This document shows, piece after piece, positions 47,432-59,039 of a DNA stretch of 64,000 bases. The DNA comes from Ulva prolifera (lineage: Eukaryota > Chlorophyta > Ulvophyceae > Ulvales > Ulvaceae), in assembly GCA_023078555.1 (NCBI GenBank), contig CM041197.1, positions 6,779,810 to 6,843,809 on the forward strand, given 5' to 3'. The position numbers were made by a program, and so were the translations under genes. The notes under the pieces are model-generated. The model did no database searches and had not been told where the DNA came from. It worked only from the letters and a program-made list of their open reading frames with translations. Positions within the stretch are counted from its first letter, which is position 1. Every line of letters starts with the position of its first letter.

Positions 47432-50289
47432 AAAAGTTCACAGGCGCTGTATATGGCATGCATTTACTCAGCGAGAAGAGAATTCGACACATTGGATCAG
47501 AGCACTTCTCTAGAAAACACTTATCAAAAGACATAGGTGTGTGTGACCTTTGCGCACGTTCGTTAAGAGCAACATGCTTCCCTGTCACCTTGAAGTTGAA
47601 AAGTTCACAGGTGATGAATATGTAATGTATTGGCTCATCTAGAAAGGTTTTTCCACACGTTGAAGTTGATTGCTTTACTACAACACACGCTACACATGAC
47701 ATAGGTGTGTGGGACCTTTGCGCACGTCCGTTAAAGCGCAACCGGCTTCCCTGTCACCTAAAAGTTGAAAAGTTCACAGGTGCTGAACATGTAATGTATT
47801 GGCTCATCGAGAAAAGATTTTCCACACGTCGAAGTTGAGTGCTTTACGACAACACACTTAACACAAGCCATAGGCGTGTGTGACCTTTGCGCACGTCCGT
47901 TGACGAGCAACCGGCTTCCCTGTCACCTAGTAGTTGAAAAGTTCACAGGCGCTGTATATGGCATGCATTTACTCAGCGAGAAGAGAATTCGACACATTGG
48001 ATCAGAGCACTACTCTAGAAAACACTTATCACAAGACATAGGTGTGTGTGACCTTTGCGCACGTCCGTTAAGAGCAACAAACTTCCCTGTCACCTTGAAG
48101 TTGAAAAGTTCACAGGTGATGAATATGTAATGTATTGGCTCATCGAGAAAAGATTTTCCACACGTCGAAGTTGAGTGCTTTACTACAACACACTTATCAC
48201 AAGCCATAGGCGTGTGTGACCTTTGCGCACGTCCGTTGACGAGCAACCGGCTTCCCTGTCACCTAGTAGTTGAAAAGTTCACAGGCGCTGTATATGGCAT
48301 GCATTTACTCAGCGAGTAGAGAATTCGAGACATTGGATCAGAGCACTACTCTAGAAAACACTTATCACAAGACATAGGTGTGTGTGACCTTTGCGCACGT
48401 CCGTTAAGAGCAACAAACTTCCCTGTCACCTTGAAGTTGAAAAGTTCACAGGTGATGAATATGTAATGTATTGGCTCATCGAGAAAAGATTTTCCACACG
48501 TCGAAGTTGAGTGCTTTACTACAACACACTTAACACAAGCCATAGGCGTGTGTGACCTTTGCGCACGTCCGTTGACGAGCAACCGGCTTCCCTGTCACCT
48601 AGTAGTTGAAAAGTTCAAAGGCGCTGTATATGGCATGCATTTACTCAGCGAGAATAGAATTCGACACATTGGATCAGAGCACTACTCTAGAAAAAAATTA
48701 TCACAAGACATAGGTGTGTGTGACCTTTGCGCACGTCCGTTAAGAGCAACATGCTTCCCTGTCACCTTGAAGTCGAAAAGTTCACAGGTGCTGAATATGT
48801 AATGTATTGGCTCATCTAGAAAGGTTTTCCCACACGTTGAAGTTGATTGCTTTACTACAACACACGCTACACATGACATAGGTGTGTGTGACCTTTGCGC
48901 ACGTTCGTTAAGAGCAACATGCTTCCCTGTCACCTTGAAGTCGAAAAGTTCACAGGTGATGAATATGTAATGTATTGGCTCATCTAGAAAGGTTTTTCCA
49001 CACGTTGAAGTTGATTGCTTTACTACAACACACGCTACACATGACATAGGTGTGTGGGACCTTTGCGCACGTCCGTTAAAGCGCAACCGGCTTCCCTGTC
49101 ACCTAAAAGTTGAAAAGTTCACAGGTGCTGAACATGTAATGTATTGGCTCATCGAGAAAAGATTTTCCACACGTCGAAGTTGAGTGCTTTACTACAACAC
49201 ACTTAACACAAGCCATAGGCGTGTGTGACCTTTGCGCACGTCCGTTGACGAGCAACCGGCTTCCCTGTCACCTAGTAGTTGAAAAGTTCACAGGCGCTGT
49301 ATATGGCATGCATTTACTCAGCGAGAAGAGAATTCGACACATTGGATCAGAGCACTACTCTAGAAAACACTTATCACAAGACATAGGTGTGTGTGACCTT
49401 TGCGCACGTCCGTTAAGAGCAACAAACTTCCCTGTCACCTTGAAGTTGAAAAGTTCACAGGTGATGAATATGTAATGTATTGGCTCATCGAGAAAAGATT
49501 TTCCACACGTCGAAGTTGAGTGCTTTACTACAACACACTTATCACAAGCCATAGGCGTGTGTGACCTTTGCGCACGTCCGTTGACGAGCAACCGGCTTCC
49601 CTGTCACCTAGTAGTTGAAAAGTTCACAGGCGCTGTATATGGCATGCATTTACTCAGCGAGTAGAGAATTCGAGACATTGGATCAGAGCACTACTCTAGA
49701 AAACACTTATCACAAGACATAGGTGTGTGTGACCTTTGCGCACGTCCGTTAAGAGCAACAAACTTCCCTGTCACCTTGAAGTTGAAAAGTTCACAGGTGA
49801 TGAATATGTAATGTATTGGCTCATCGAGAAAAGATTTTCCACACGTCGAAGTTGAGTGCTTTACTACAACACACTTAACACAAGCCATAGGCGTGTGTGA
49901 CCTTTGCGCACGTCCGTTGACGAGCAACCGGCTTCCCTGTCACCTAGTAGTTGAAAAGTTCACAGGCGCTGTATATGGCATGCATTTACTCAGCGAGAAG
50001 AGAATTCGACACATTGGATCAGAGCACTACTCTAGAAAACACTTATCACAAGACATAGGTGTGTGTGACCTTTGCGCACGTCCGTTAAGAGCAACAAACT
50101 TCCCTGTCACCTTGAAGTTGAAAAGTTCACAGGTGATGAATATGTAATGTATTGGCTCATCGAGAAAAGATTTTCCACACGTCGAAGTTGAGTGCTTTAC
50201 TACAACACACTTATCACAAGCCATAGGCGTGTGTGACCTTTGCGCACGTCCGTTGACGAGCAACCGGCTTCCCTGTCACCTAGTAGTTG
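47432..50289 (+). repeat. 2858-bp unit, copy 1 of the 47-54 kb tandem series
   Basis: B at 47432, 47937, 48273 ('gagtag'), 48609, then the 168-bp hybrid, then 49282, 49618 ('gagtag' again) and 49954. Compared with the next copies it has two additional dimers (672 bp, about 49,618-50,289). Confidence 0.86.
48776..48943 (+). repeat. A/B hybrid monomer, 168 bp (copy 3)
   Basis: Same hybrid, following the B monomer at 48609, in the first (2858-bp) copy of the 47-54 kb tandem unit. Confidence 0.88.
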
Positions 50290-52475
50290 AAAAGTTCACA
50301 GGCGCTGTATATGGCATGCATTTACTCAGCGAGAAGAGAATTCGACACATTGGATCAGAGCACTTCTCTAGAAAACACTTATCAAAAGACATAGGTGTGT
50401 GTGACCTTTGCGCACGTTCGTTAAGAGCAACATGCTTCCCTGTCACCTTGAAGTTGAAAAGTTCACAGGTGATGAATATGTAATGTATTGGCTCATCTAG
50501 AAAGGTTTTTCCACACGTTGAAGTTGATTGCTTTACTACAACACACGCTACACATGACATAGGTGTGTGGGACCTTTGCGCACGTCCGTTAAAGCGCAAC
50601 CGGCTTCCCTGTCACCTAAAAGTTGAAAAGTTCACAGGTGCTGAACATGTAATGTATTGGCTCATCGAGAAAAGATTTTCCACACGTCGAAGTTGAGTGC
50701 TTTACGACAACACACTTAACACAAGCCATAGGCGTGTGTGACCTTTGCGCACGTCCGTTGACGAGCAACCGGCTTCCCTGTCACCTAGTAGTTGAAAAGT
50801 TCACAGGCGCTGTATATGGCATGCATTTACTCAGCGAGAAGAGAATTCGACACATTGGATCAGAGCACTACTCTAGAAAACACTTATCACAAGACATAGG
50901 TGTGTGTGACCTTTGCGCACGTCCGTTAAGAGCAACAAACTTCCCTGTCACCTTGAAGTTGAAAAGTTCACAGGTGATGAATATGTAATGTATTGGCTCA
51001 TCGAGAAAAGATTTTCCACACGTCGAAGTTGAGTGCTTTACTACAACACACTTATCACAAGCCATAGGCGTGTGTGACCTTTGCGCACGTCCGTTGACGA
51101 GCAACCGGCTTCCCTGTCACCTAGTAGTTGAAAAGTTCACAGGCGCTGTATATGGCATGCATTTACTCAGCGAGTAGAGAATTCGAGACATTGGATCAGA
51201 GCACTACTCTAGAAAACACTTATCACAAGACATAGGTGTGTGTGACCTTTGCGCACGTCCGTTAAGAGCAACAAACTTCCCTGTCACCTTGAAGTTGAAA
51301 AGTTCACAGGTGATGAATATGTAATGTATTGGCTCATCGAGAAAAGATTTTCCACACTTCGAAGTTGAGTGCTTTACTACAACACACTTAACACAAGCCA
51401 TAGGCGTGTGTGACCTTTGCGCACGTCCGTTGACGAGCAACCGGCTTCCCTGTCACCTAGTAGTTGAAAAGTTCAAAGGCGCTGTATATGGCATGCATTT
51501 ACTCAGCGAGAATAGAATTCGACACATTGGATCAGAGCACTACTCTAGAAAAAAATTATCACAAGACATAGGTGTGTGTGACCTTTGCGCACGTCCGTTA
51601 AGAGCAACATGCTTCCCTGTCACCTTGAAATCGAAAAGTTCACAGGTGCTGAATATGTAATGTATTGGCTCATCTAGAAAGGTTTTCCCACACGTTGAAG
51701 TTGATTGCTTTACTACAACACACGCTACACATGACATAGGTGTGTGTGACCTTTGCGCACGTTCGTTAAGAGCAACATGCTTCCCTGTCACCTTGAAGTC
51801 GAAAAGTTCACAGGTGATGAATATGTAATGTATTGGCTCATCTAGAAAGGTTTTTCCACACGTTGAAGTTGATTGCTTTACTACAACACACGCTACACAT
51901 GACATAGGTGTGTGGGACCTTTGCGCACGTCCGTTAAAGCGCAACCGGCTTCCCTGTCACCTAAAAGTTGAAAAGTTCACAGGTGCTGAACATGTAATGT
52001 ATTGGCTCATCGAGAAAAGATTTTCCACACGTCGAAGTTGAGTGCTTTACTACAACACACTTAACACAAGCCATAGGCGTGTGTGACCTTTGCGCACGTC
52101 CGTTGACGAGCAACCGGCTTCCCTGTCACCTAGTAGTTGAAAAGTTCACAGGCGCTGTATATGGCATGCATTTACTCAGCGAGAAGAGAATTCGACACAT
52201 TGGATCAGAGCACTACTCTAGAAAACACTTATCACAAGACATAGGTGTGTGTGACCTTTGCGCACGTCCGTTAAGAGCAACAAACTTCCCTGTCACCTTG
52301 AAGTTGAAAAGTTCACAGGTGATGAATATGTAATGTATTGGCTCATCGAGAAAAGATTTTCCACACGTCGAAGTTGAGTGCTTTACTACAACACTCTCTT
52401 CACATGACATAGGTGTGTGTGACCTTTGCGCACGTCCGTTGACGAGCAACCGGCTTCCCTGTCACCTAGTAGTTG
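50290..52475 (+). repeat. 2186-bp unit, copy 2 of the 47-54 kb tandem series
   Basis: B at 50290, 50795, 51131 ('gagtag'), 51467 and 52140, with the hybrid at 51634. The A at 52307 has 'actctcttcac' and then tail T1 instead of the usual 'ttaaagcg', so it is the exchange point that closes this shorter unit. A private 'cacacttcg' lies near 51,359. Confidence 0.86.
51634..51801 (+). repeat. A/B hybrid monomer, 168 bp (copy 4)
   Basis: Same hybrid in the second copy of the 47-54 kb unit, 2858 bp after copy 3. The B monomer before it has a private 'ttgaaatcg' near 51,629. Confidence 0.88.
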
Positions 52476-54480
52476 AAAAGTTCACAGGCGCTGTATATGG
52501 CATGCATTTACTCAGCGAGAAGAGAATTCGACACATTGGATCAGAGCACTTCTCTAGAAAACACTTATCAAAAGACATAGGTGTGTGTGACCTTTGCGCA
52601 CGTTCGTTAAGAGCAACATGCTTCCCTGTCACCTTGAAGTTGAAAAGTTCACAGGTGATGAATATGTAATGTATTGGCTCATCTAGAAAGGTTTTTCCAC
52701 ACGTTGAAGTTGATTGCTTTACTACAACACACGCTACACATGACATAGGTGTGTGGGACCTTTGCGCACGTCCGTTAAAGCGCAACCGGCTTCCCTGTCA
52801 CCTAAAAGTTGAAAAGTTCACAGGTGCTGAACATGTAATGTATTGGCTCATCGAGAAAAGATTTTCCACACGTCGAAGTTGAGTGCTTTACGACAACACA
52901 CTTAACACAAGCCATAGGCGTGTGTGACCTTTGCGCACGTCCGTTGACGAGCAACCGGCTTCCCTGTCACCTAGTAGTTGAAAAGTTCACAGGCGCTGTA
53001 TATGGCATGCATTTACTCAGCGAGAAGAGAATTCGACACATTGGATCAGAGCACTACTCTAGAAAACACTTATCACAAGACATAGGTGTGTGTGACCTTT
53101 GCGCACGTCCGTTAAGAGCAACAAACTTCCCTGTCACCTTGAAGTTGAAAAGTTCACAGGTGATGAATATGTAATGTATTGGCTCATCGAGAAAAGATTT
53201 TCCACACGTCGAAGTTGAGTGCTTTACTACAACACACTTATCACAAGCCATAGGCGTGTGTGACCTTTGCGCACGTCCGTTGACGAGCAACCGGCTTCCC
53301 TGTCACCTAGTAGTTGAAAAGTTCACAGGCGCTGTATATGGCATGCATTTACTCAGCGAGTAGAGAATTCGAGACATTGGATCAGAGCACTACTCTAGAA
53401 AACACTTATCACAAGACATAGGTGTGTGTGACCTTTGCGCACGTCCGTTAAGAGCAACAAACTTCCCTGTCACCTTGAAGTTGAAAAGTTCACAGGTGAT
53501 GAATATGTAATGTATTGGCTCATCGAGAAAAGATTTTCCACACGTCGAAAATGAGTGCTTTACTACAACACACTTAACACAAGCCATAGGCGTGTGTGAC
53601 CTTTGCGCACGTCCGTTGACGAGCAACCGGCTTCCCTGTCACCTAGTAGTTGAAAAGTTCAAAGGCGCTGTATATGGCATGCATTTACTCAGCGAGAATA
53701 GAATTCGACACATTGGATCAGAGCACTACTCTAGAAAAAAATTATCACAAGACATAGGTGTGTGTGACCTTTGCGCACGTCCGTTAAGAGCAACATGCTT
53801 CCCTGTCACCTTGAAGTCGAAAAGTTCACAGGTGCTGAATATGTAATGTATTGGCTCATCTAGAAAGGTTTTCCCACACGTTGAAGTTGATTGCTTTACT
53901 ACAACACACGCTACACATGACATAGGTGTGTGTGACCTTTGCGCACGTTCGTTAAGAGCAACATGCTTCCCTGTCACCTTGAAGTCGAAAAGTTCACAGG
54001 TGATGAATATGTAATGTATTGGCTCATCTAGAAAGGTTTTTCCACACGTTGAAGTTGATTGCTTTACTACAACACACGCTACACATGACATAGGTGTGTG
54101 GGACCTTTGCGCACGTCCGTTAAAGCGCAACCGGCTTCCCTGTCACCTAAAAGTTGAAAAGTTCACAGGTGCTGAACATGTAATGTATTGGCTCATCGAG
54201 AAAAGATTTTCCACACGTCGAAGTTGAGTGCTTTACGACAACACACTTAACACAAGCCATAGGCGTGTGTGACCTTTGCGCACGTCCGTTGACGAGCAAC
54301 CGGCTTCCCTGTCACCTAGTAGTTGAAAAGTTCACAGGCGCTGTATATGGCATGCATTTACTCAGCGAGAAGAGAATTCGACACATTGGATCAGAGCACT
54401 ACTCTAGAAAACACTTATCACAAGACATAGGTGTGTGTGACCTTTGCGCACGTCCGTTAAGAGCAACAAACTTCCCTGTC
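52476..54480 (+). repeat. 2186-bp unit, copy 3 of the 47-54 kb tandem series (incomplete)
   Basis: B at 52476, 52981, 53317, 53653 and 54326, each 2186 bp after its counterpart. The unit is not closed: after 54326 it continues as in the 9.3-kb region. The A before 54326 has 'tttacgacaac', where copies 1 and 2 have 'tttactacaac'. Confidence 0.85.
53820..53987 (+). repeat. A/B hybrid monomer, 168 bp (copy 5)
   Basis: Same hybrid in the third copy of the 47-54 kb unit, 2186 bp after copy 4. Confidence 0.88.
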
Positions 54481-54830
54481 ACCTTGAAGTTGAAAAGTTC
54501 ACAGGTGATGAATATGTAATGTATTGGCTCATCGAGAAAAGATTTTCCACACGTCGAAGTTGTGTGCTTTACTACAACACTCTCTTCACATGACATAGGT
54601 GTGTTTGACCTTTGCGCACGTCCGTTAAAGCGCAACCGGCTTCCCTGTCACCTAGTAGTTGAAAAGTTCACAGGTGCTGAATATGTAATGTATTGGCTCA
54701 TCGAGAAAAGATTTTCCACACGTCGAAGTTGAGTGCTTTACTACAACACACTTAACACAAGCCATAGGCGTGTGTGACCTTTGCGCACGTCCGTTGACGA
54801 GCAACCGGCTTCCCTGTCACCTAGTAGTTG

Positions 54831-56346
54831 AAAATTTCACAGGCGCTGTATATGGCATGCATTTACTCAGCGAGAAGAGAATTCGACACATTGGATCAGA
54901 GCACTACTCTAGAAAACAATTATCACAAGACATAGGTGTGTGTGACCTTTGCGCACGTCCGTTAAGAGCAACATGCTTCCCTGTCACCTTGAAGTCGAAA
55001 AGTTCACAGGTGATGAATATGTAATGTATTGGCTCATCTAGAAAGGTTTTTCCACACGTTGAAGTTGATTGCTTTACTACAACACACTTAACACAAGCCA
55101 TAGGTGTGTGTGACCTTTGCGCACGTCCATTGACGAGCAACCGGCTTCCCTGTCACCTAGTAGTTGAAAAGTTCACAGGCGCTGTATATGGCATGCATTT
55201 ACTCAGCGAGAAGAGAATTCGACACATTGGATCAGAGCACTACTCTAGAAAACAATTATCACAAGACATAGGTGTGTGTGACCTTTGCGCACGTTCGTTA
55301 AGAGCAACATGCTTCCCTGTCACCTTGAAGTCGAAAAGTTCACAGGTGATGAATATGTAATGTATTGGCTCATCTAGAAAGGTTTTTCCACACGTTGAAG
55401 TTGATTGCTTTACTACAACACACTCTACACATGACATAGGTGTGTGTGACCTTTGCGCACGTCCGTTCAAGCGCAACCGGCTTCCCCGTCACCTAGAAGT
55501 TGCAAAGTTCACAGGTGCTGAATATGTAATGTATTGGCTCATCGAGAAAAGATTTTCCACACGTCGAAGTTGAGTGCTTTACTACAACACACTCCACACA
55601 TGACATAGGTGTGTGTGACCTTTGCGCACGTCCGTTAAAGAGCAACCGGCTTCCATGTCACCGAAAAAGTTTAAAAGTTCGCAGGTGCTGAATATGTAAT
55701 GTATTGGCTCATCGAGAAAGATTTTCCACACTTCGAAGTTGAGTGCTTTACTACAACATACTCCACACATAACATAGGTGTGTGTGACCTTTGCGCACGT
55801 CCGTTAAGAGCAACATGCTTCCCTGTCACCTTGAAGTCGAAAAGTTCACAGGTGCTGAATATGTAATGTATTGGCTCATCGAGAAAAGTTTTTCCACACG
55901 TCGAAGTTGAGTGCTTTACTATAACACACTCTACACATGACATAGGTGTGTGTGACCTTTGCGCACGTCCGTTCAAGCGCAACCGGCTTCCCCGTCACCT
56001 AAAAGTTGAAAAGTTCACAGGTGCTGAATATGTAATGTATTGGCTCATCGAGAAAAGTTTTTCCACACGTCGAAGTTGAGTGCTTTACTACAACACACTC
56101 TACACATGACATAGGTGTGTGTGACCTTTGCGCACGTCCGTTAAAGCGCAACCGGCTTCCCTGTCACCTAGTAGTAGAAAAGTTCATAGGTGCTGAATAT
56201 GTAATGTATTGGCTCATCGAGAAAAGATTTTCCACACGTCGAAGTTGAGTGCTTTACTACAACACACTTAACACAAGCCATAGGCGTGTGTGACCTTTGC
56301 GCACGTCCGTTGACGAGCAACCGGCTTCCCTGTCACCTAGTAGTTG
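54831..56346 (+). repeat. 1516-bp tandem duplication, copy 1
   Basis: Contains B at 54831 and 55167, the 170+167 pair at 55503 and three A monomers. Nine monomers sum to 1516 bp. A private 'gaaaatttcac' lies near 54,834. Confidence 0.87.
55503..55839 (+). repeat. Length-compensated 170+167 pair (copy 6)
   Basis: Same pair in the first copy of the 1516-bp tandem duplication. The monomer after it has a private 'actataacac' near 55,921. Confidence 0.88.
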
Positions 56347-57862
56347 AAAAGTTCACAGGCGCTGTATATGGCATGCATTTACTCAGCGAGAAGAGAATTC
56401 GACACATTGGATCAGAGCACTACTCTAGAAAACAATTATCACAAGACATAGGTGTGTGTGACCTTTGCGCACGTCCGTTAAGAGCAACATGCTTCCCTGT
56501 CACCTTGAAGTCGAAAAGTTCACAGGTGATGAATATGTAATGTATTGGCTCATCTAGAAAGGTTTTTCCACACGTTGAAGTTGATTGCTTTACTACAACA
56601 CACTTAACACAAGCCATAGGTGTGTGTGACCTTTGCGCACGTCCATTGACGAGCAACCGGCTTCCCTGTCACCTAGTAGTTGAAAAGTTCACAGGCGCTG
56701 TATATGGCATGCATTTACTCAGCGAGAAGAGAATTCGACACATTGGATCAGAGCACTTCTCTAGAAAACACTTATCACAAGACATAGGTGTGTGTGACCT
56801 TTGCGCACGTTCGTTAAGAGCAACATGCTTCCCTGTCACCTTGAAGTCGAAAAGTTCACAGGTGATGAATATGTAATGTATTGGCTCATCTAGAAAGGTT
56901 TTTCCACACGTTGAAGTTGATTGCTTTACTACAACACACTCTACACATGACATAGGTGTGTGTGACCTTTGCGCACGTCCGTTCAAGCGCAACCGGCTTC
57001 CCCGTCACCTAGAAGTTGCAAAGTTCACAGGTGCTGAATATGTAATGTATTGGCTCATCGAGAAAAGATTTTCCACACGTCGAAGTTGAGTGCTTTACTA
57101 CAACACACTCCACACATGACATAGGTGTGTGTGACCTTTGCGCACGTCCGTTAAAGAGCAACCGGCTTCCATGTCACCGAAAAAGTTTAAAAGTTCGCAG
57201 GTGCTGAATATGTAATGTATTGGCTCATCGAGAAAGATTTTCCACACTTCGAAGTTGAGTGCTTTACTACAACATACTCCACACATAACATAGGTGTGTG
57301 TGACCTTTGCGCACGTCCGTTAAGAGCAACATGCTTCCCTGTCACCTTGAAGTCGAAAAGTTCACAGGTGCTGAATATGTAATGTATTGGCTCATCGAGA
57401 AAAGTTTTTCCACACGTCGAAGTTGAGTGCTTTACTACAACACACTCTACACATGACATAGGTGTGTGTGACCTTTGCGCACGTCCGTTCAAGCGCAACC
57501 GGCTTCCCCGTCACCTAAAAGTTGAAAAGTTCACAGGTGCTGAATATGTAATGTATTGGCTCATCGAGAAAAGTTTTTCCACACGTAAAAGTTGAGTGCT
57601 TTACTACAACACACTCTACACATGACATAGGTGTGTGTGACCTTTGCGCACGTCCGTTAAAGCGCAACCGGCTTCCCTGTCACCTAGTAGTAGAAAAGTT
57701 CATAGGTGCTGAATATGAAATGTATTGGCTCATCGAGAAAAGATTTTCCACACGTCGAAGTTGAGTGCTTTACTACAACACACTTAACACCAGCCATAGG
57801 CGTGTGTGACCTTTGCGCACGTCCGTTGACGAGCAACCGGCTTCCCTGTCACCTAGTAGTTG
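56347..57862 (+). repeat. 1516-bp tandem duplication, copy 2
   Basis: Contains B at 56347 and 56683, the 170+167 pair at 57019 and three A monomers. Near 57,589 it has 'cacgtaaaag' where copy 1 has 'cacgtcgaag', and the last A is the 'gaatatgaaatg' derivative, so the right third has been exchanged or replaced. Confidence 0.86.
57019..57355 (+). repeat. Length-compensated 170+167 pair (copy 7)
   Basis: Same pair in the second copy of the 1516-bp tandem duplication, exactly 1516 bp after copy 6. Confidence 0.88.
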
Positions 57863-58029
57863 AAAAGTTCACAGGCGCTGTATATGGCATGCATTTACTC
57901 AGCGAGAAGAGAATTCGACACATTGGATCAGAGCACTACTCTAGAAAACAATTATCACAAGACATAGGTGTGTGTGACCTTTGCGCACGTCCGTTAAGAG
58001 CAACATGCTTCCCTGTCACCTTGAAGTAG
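57863..58029 (+). repeat. B monomer with exchanged exit ('gaagtag' before 'gttcatagg')
   Basis: The body is a normal B with 'acaattatc', but it ends 'ttgaagtag' and passes into an A4 monomer ('aaaagttcatagg'), a start that elsewhere follows an A tail 'tagtagtag'. The exchange point is within about ten bases of the monomer boundary. Length stays 167 bp. Confidence 0.8.
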
Positions 58030-59039
58030 AAAAGTTCATAGGTGCTGAATATGTAATGTATTGGCTCATCGAGAAAAGATTTTCCACACGTCGAAGTTGA
58101 GTGCTTTACTACAACACACTTAACACAAGCCATAGGCGTGTGTGACCTTTGCGCACGTCCGTTGACGAGCAACCGGCTTCCCTGTCACCTAGTAGTTGAA
58201 AATTTCACAGGCGCTGTATATGGCATGCATTTACTCAGCGAGAAGAGAATTCGACACATTGGATCAGAGCACTTCTCTAGAAAACACTTATCACAAGACA
58301 TAGGTGTGTGTGACCTTTGCGCACGTTCGTTAAGAGCAACATGCTTCCCTGTCACCTTGAAGTCGAAAAGTTCACAGGTGCTGAATATGTAATGTATTGG
58401 CTCATCGAGAAAAGTTTTCCCACACGTAAAAGTTGAGTGCTTTACTACAACACACTTAACACAAGCCATAGGTGTGTGTGACCTTTGCGCACGTCCATTG
58501 ACGAGCAACCGGCTTCCCTGTCACCTAGTAGTTGAAAAGTTCACAGGCGCTGTATATGGCATGCATTTACTCAGCGAGAAGAGAATTCGACACATTGGAT
58601 CAGAGCACTTCTCTAGAAAACACTTATCACAAGACATAGGTGTGTGTGACCTTTGCGCACGTTCGTAAAGAGCAACATGCTTCCCTGTCACCTTGAAGTC
58701 GAAAAGTTCACAGGTGATGAATATGTAATGTATTGGCTCATCTAGAAAGGTTTTTCCACACGTTGAAGTTGATTGCTTTACTACAACACACGCTACACAT
58801 AACATAGGTGTGTGGGACCTTTGCGCACGTCCGTTAAAGCGCAACCGGCTTCCCTGTCACCTAAAAGTTGAAAAGTTCACAGGTGCTGAACATGTAATGT
58901 ATTGGCTCATCGAGAAAAGATTTTCCACACGTCGAAGTTGAGTGCTTTACTACAACACACTTAACACAAGCCATAGGCGTGTGTGACCTTTGCGCACGTC
59001 CGTTGACGAGCAACCGGCTTCCCTGTCACCTAGTAGTTG

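Larger units (their letters stand above)
41207..49281 (+). repeat. Monomer map, part 6 (A-rich to 44.2 kb, then dimer-rich)
   Basis: B monomers start at 41207, 41881, 42217, 42722, 43565, 44239, 44575, 44911, 45247, 45583, 45919, 46424, 46760, 47096, 47432, 47937, 48273 and 48609. The 168-bp hybrid is at 48776. Confidence 0.93.
52640..56230 (+). repeat. Distant third copy of the 7.4-11 kb block (offset 45242)
   Basis: B monomers at 52981, 53317, 53653, 54326 and 54831 and the 170+167 pair at 55503 all stand exactly 45242 bp from their counterparts in 7.7-10.6 kb. The B at 55167 has its first half like its left neighbour ('tactctagaaaacaatt') and its second half like the counterpart at 9925, suggesting a conversion tract. 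The match ends near 56,230, before the B at 56347. Private changes include 'cgaaaatgag' near 53,549 and 'gtgtttgacc' near 54,605. Confidence 0.83.
49282..56346 (+). repeat. Monomer map, part 7 (dimer-rich to 55.3 kb)
   Basis: B monomers start at 49282, 49618, 49954, 50290, 50795, 51131, 51467, 52140, 52476, 52981, 53317, 53653, 54326, 54831 and 55167. The 168-bp hybrids are at 51634 and 53820, and the 170+167 pair at 55503. Confidence 0.93.
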
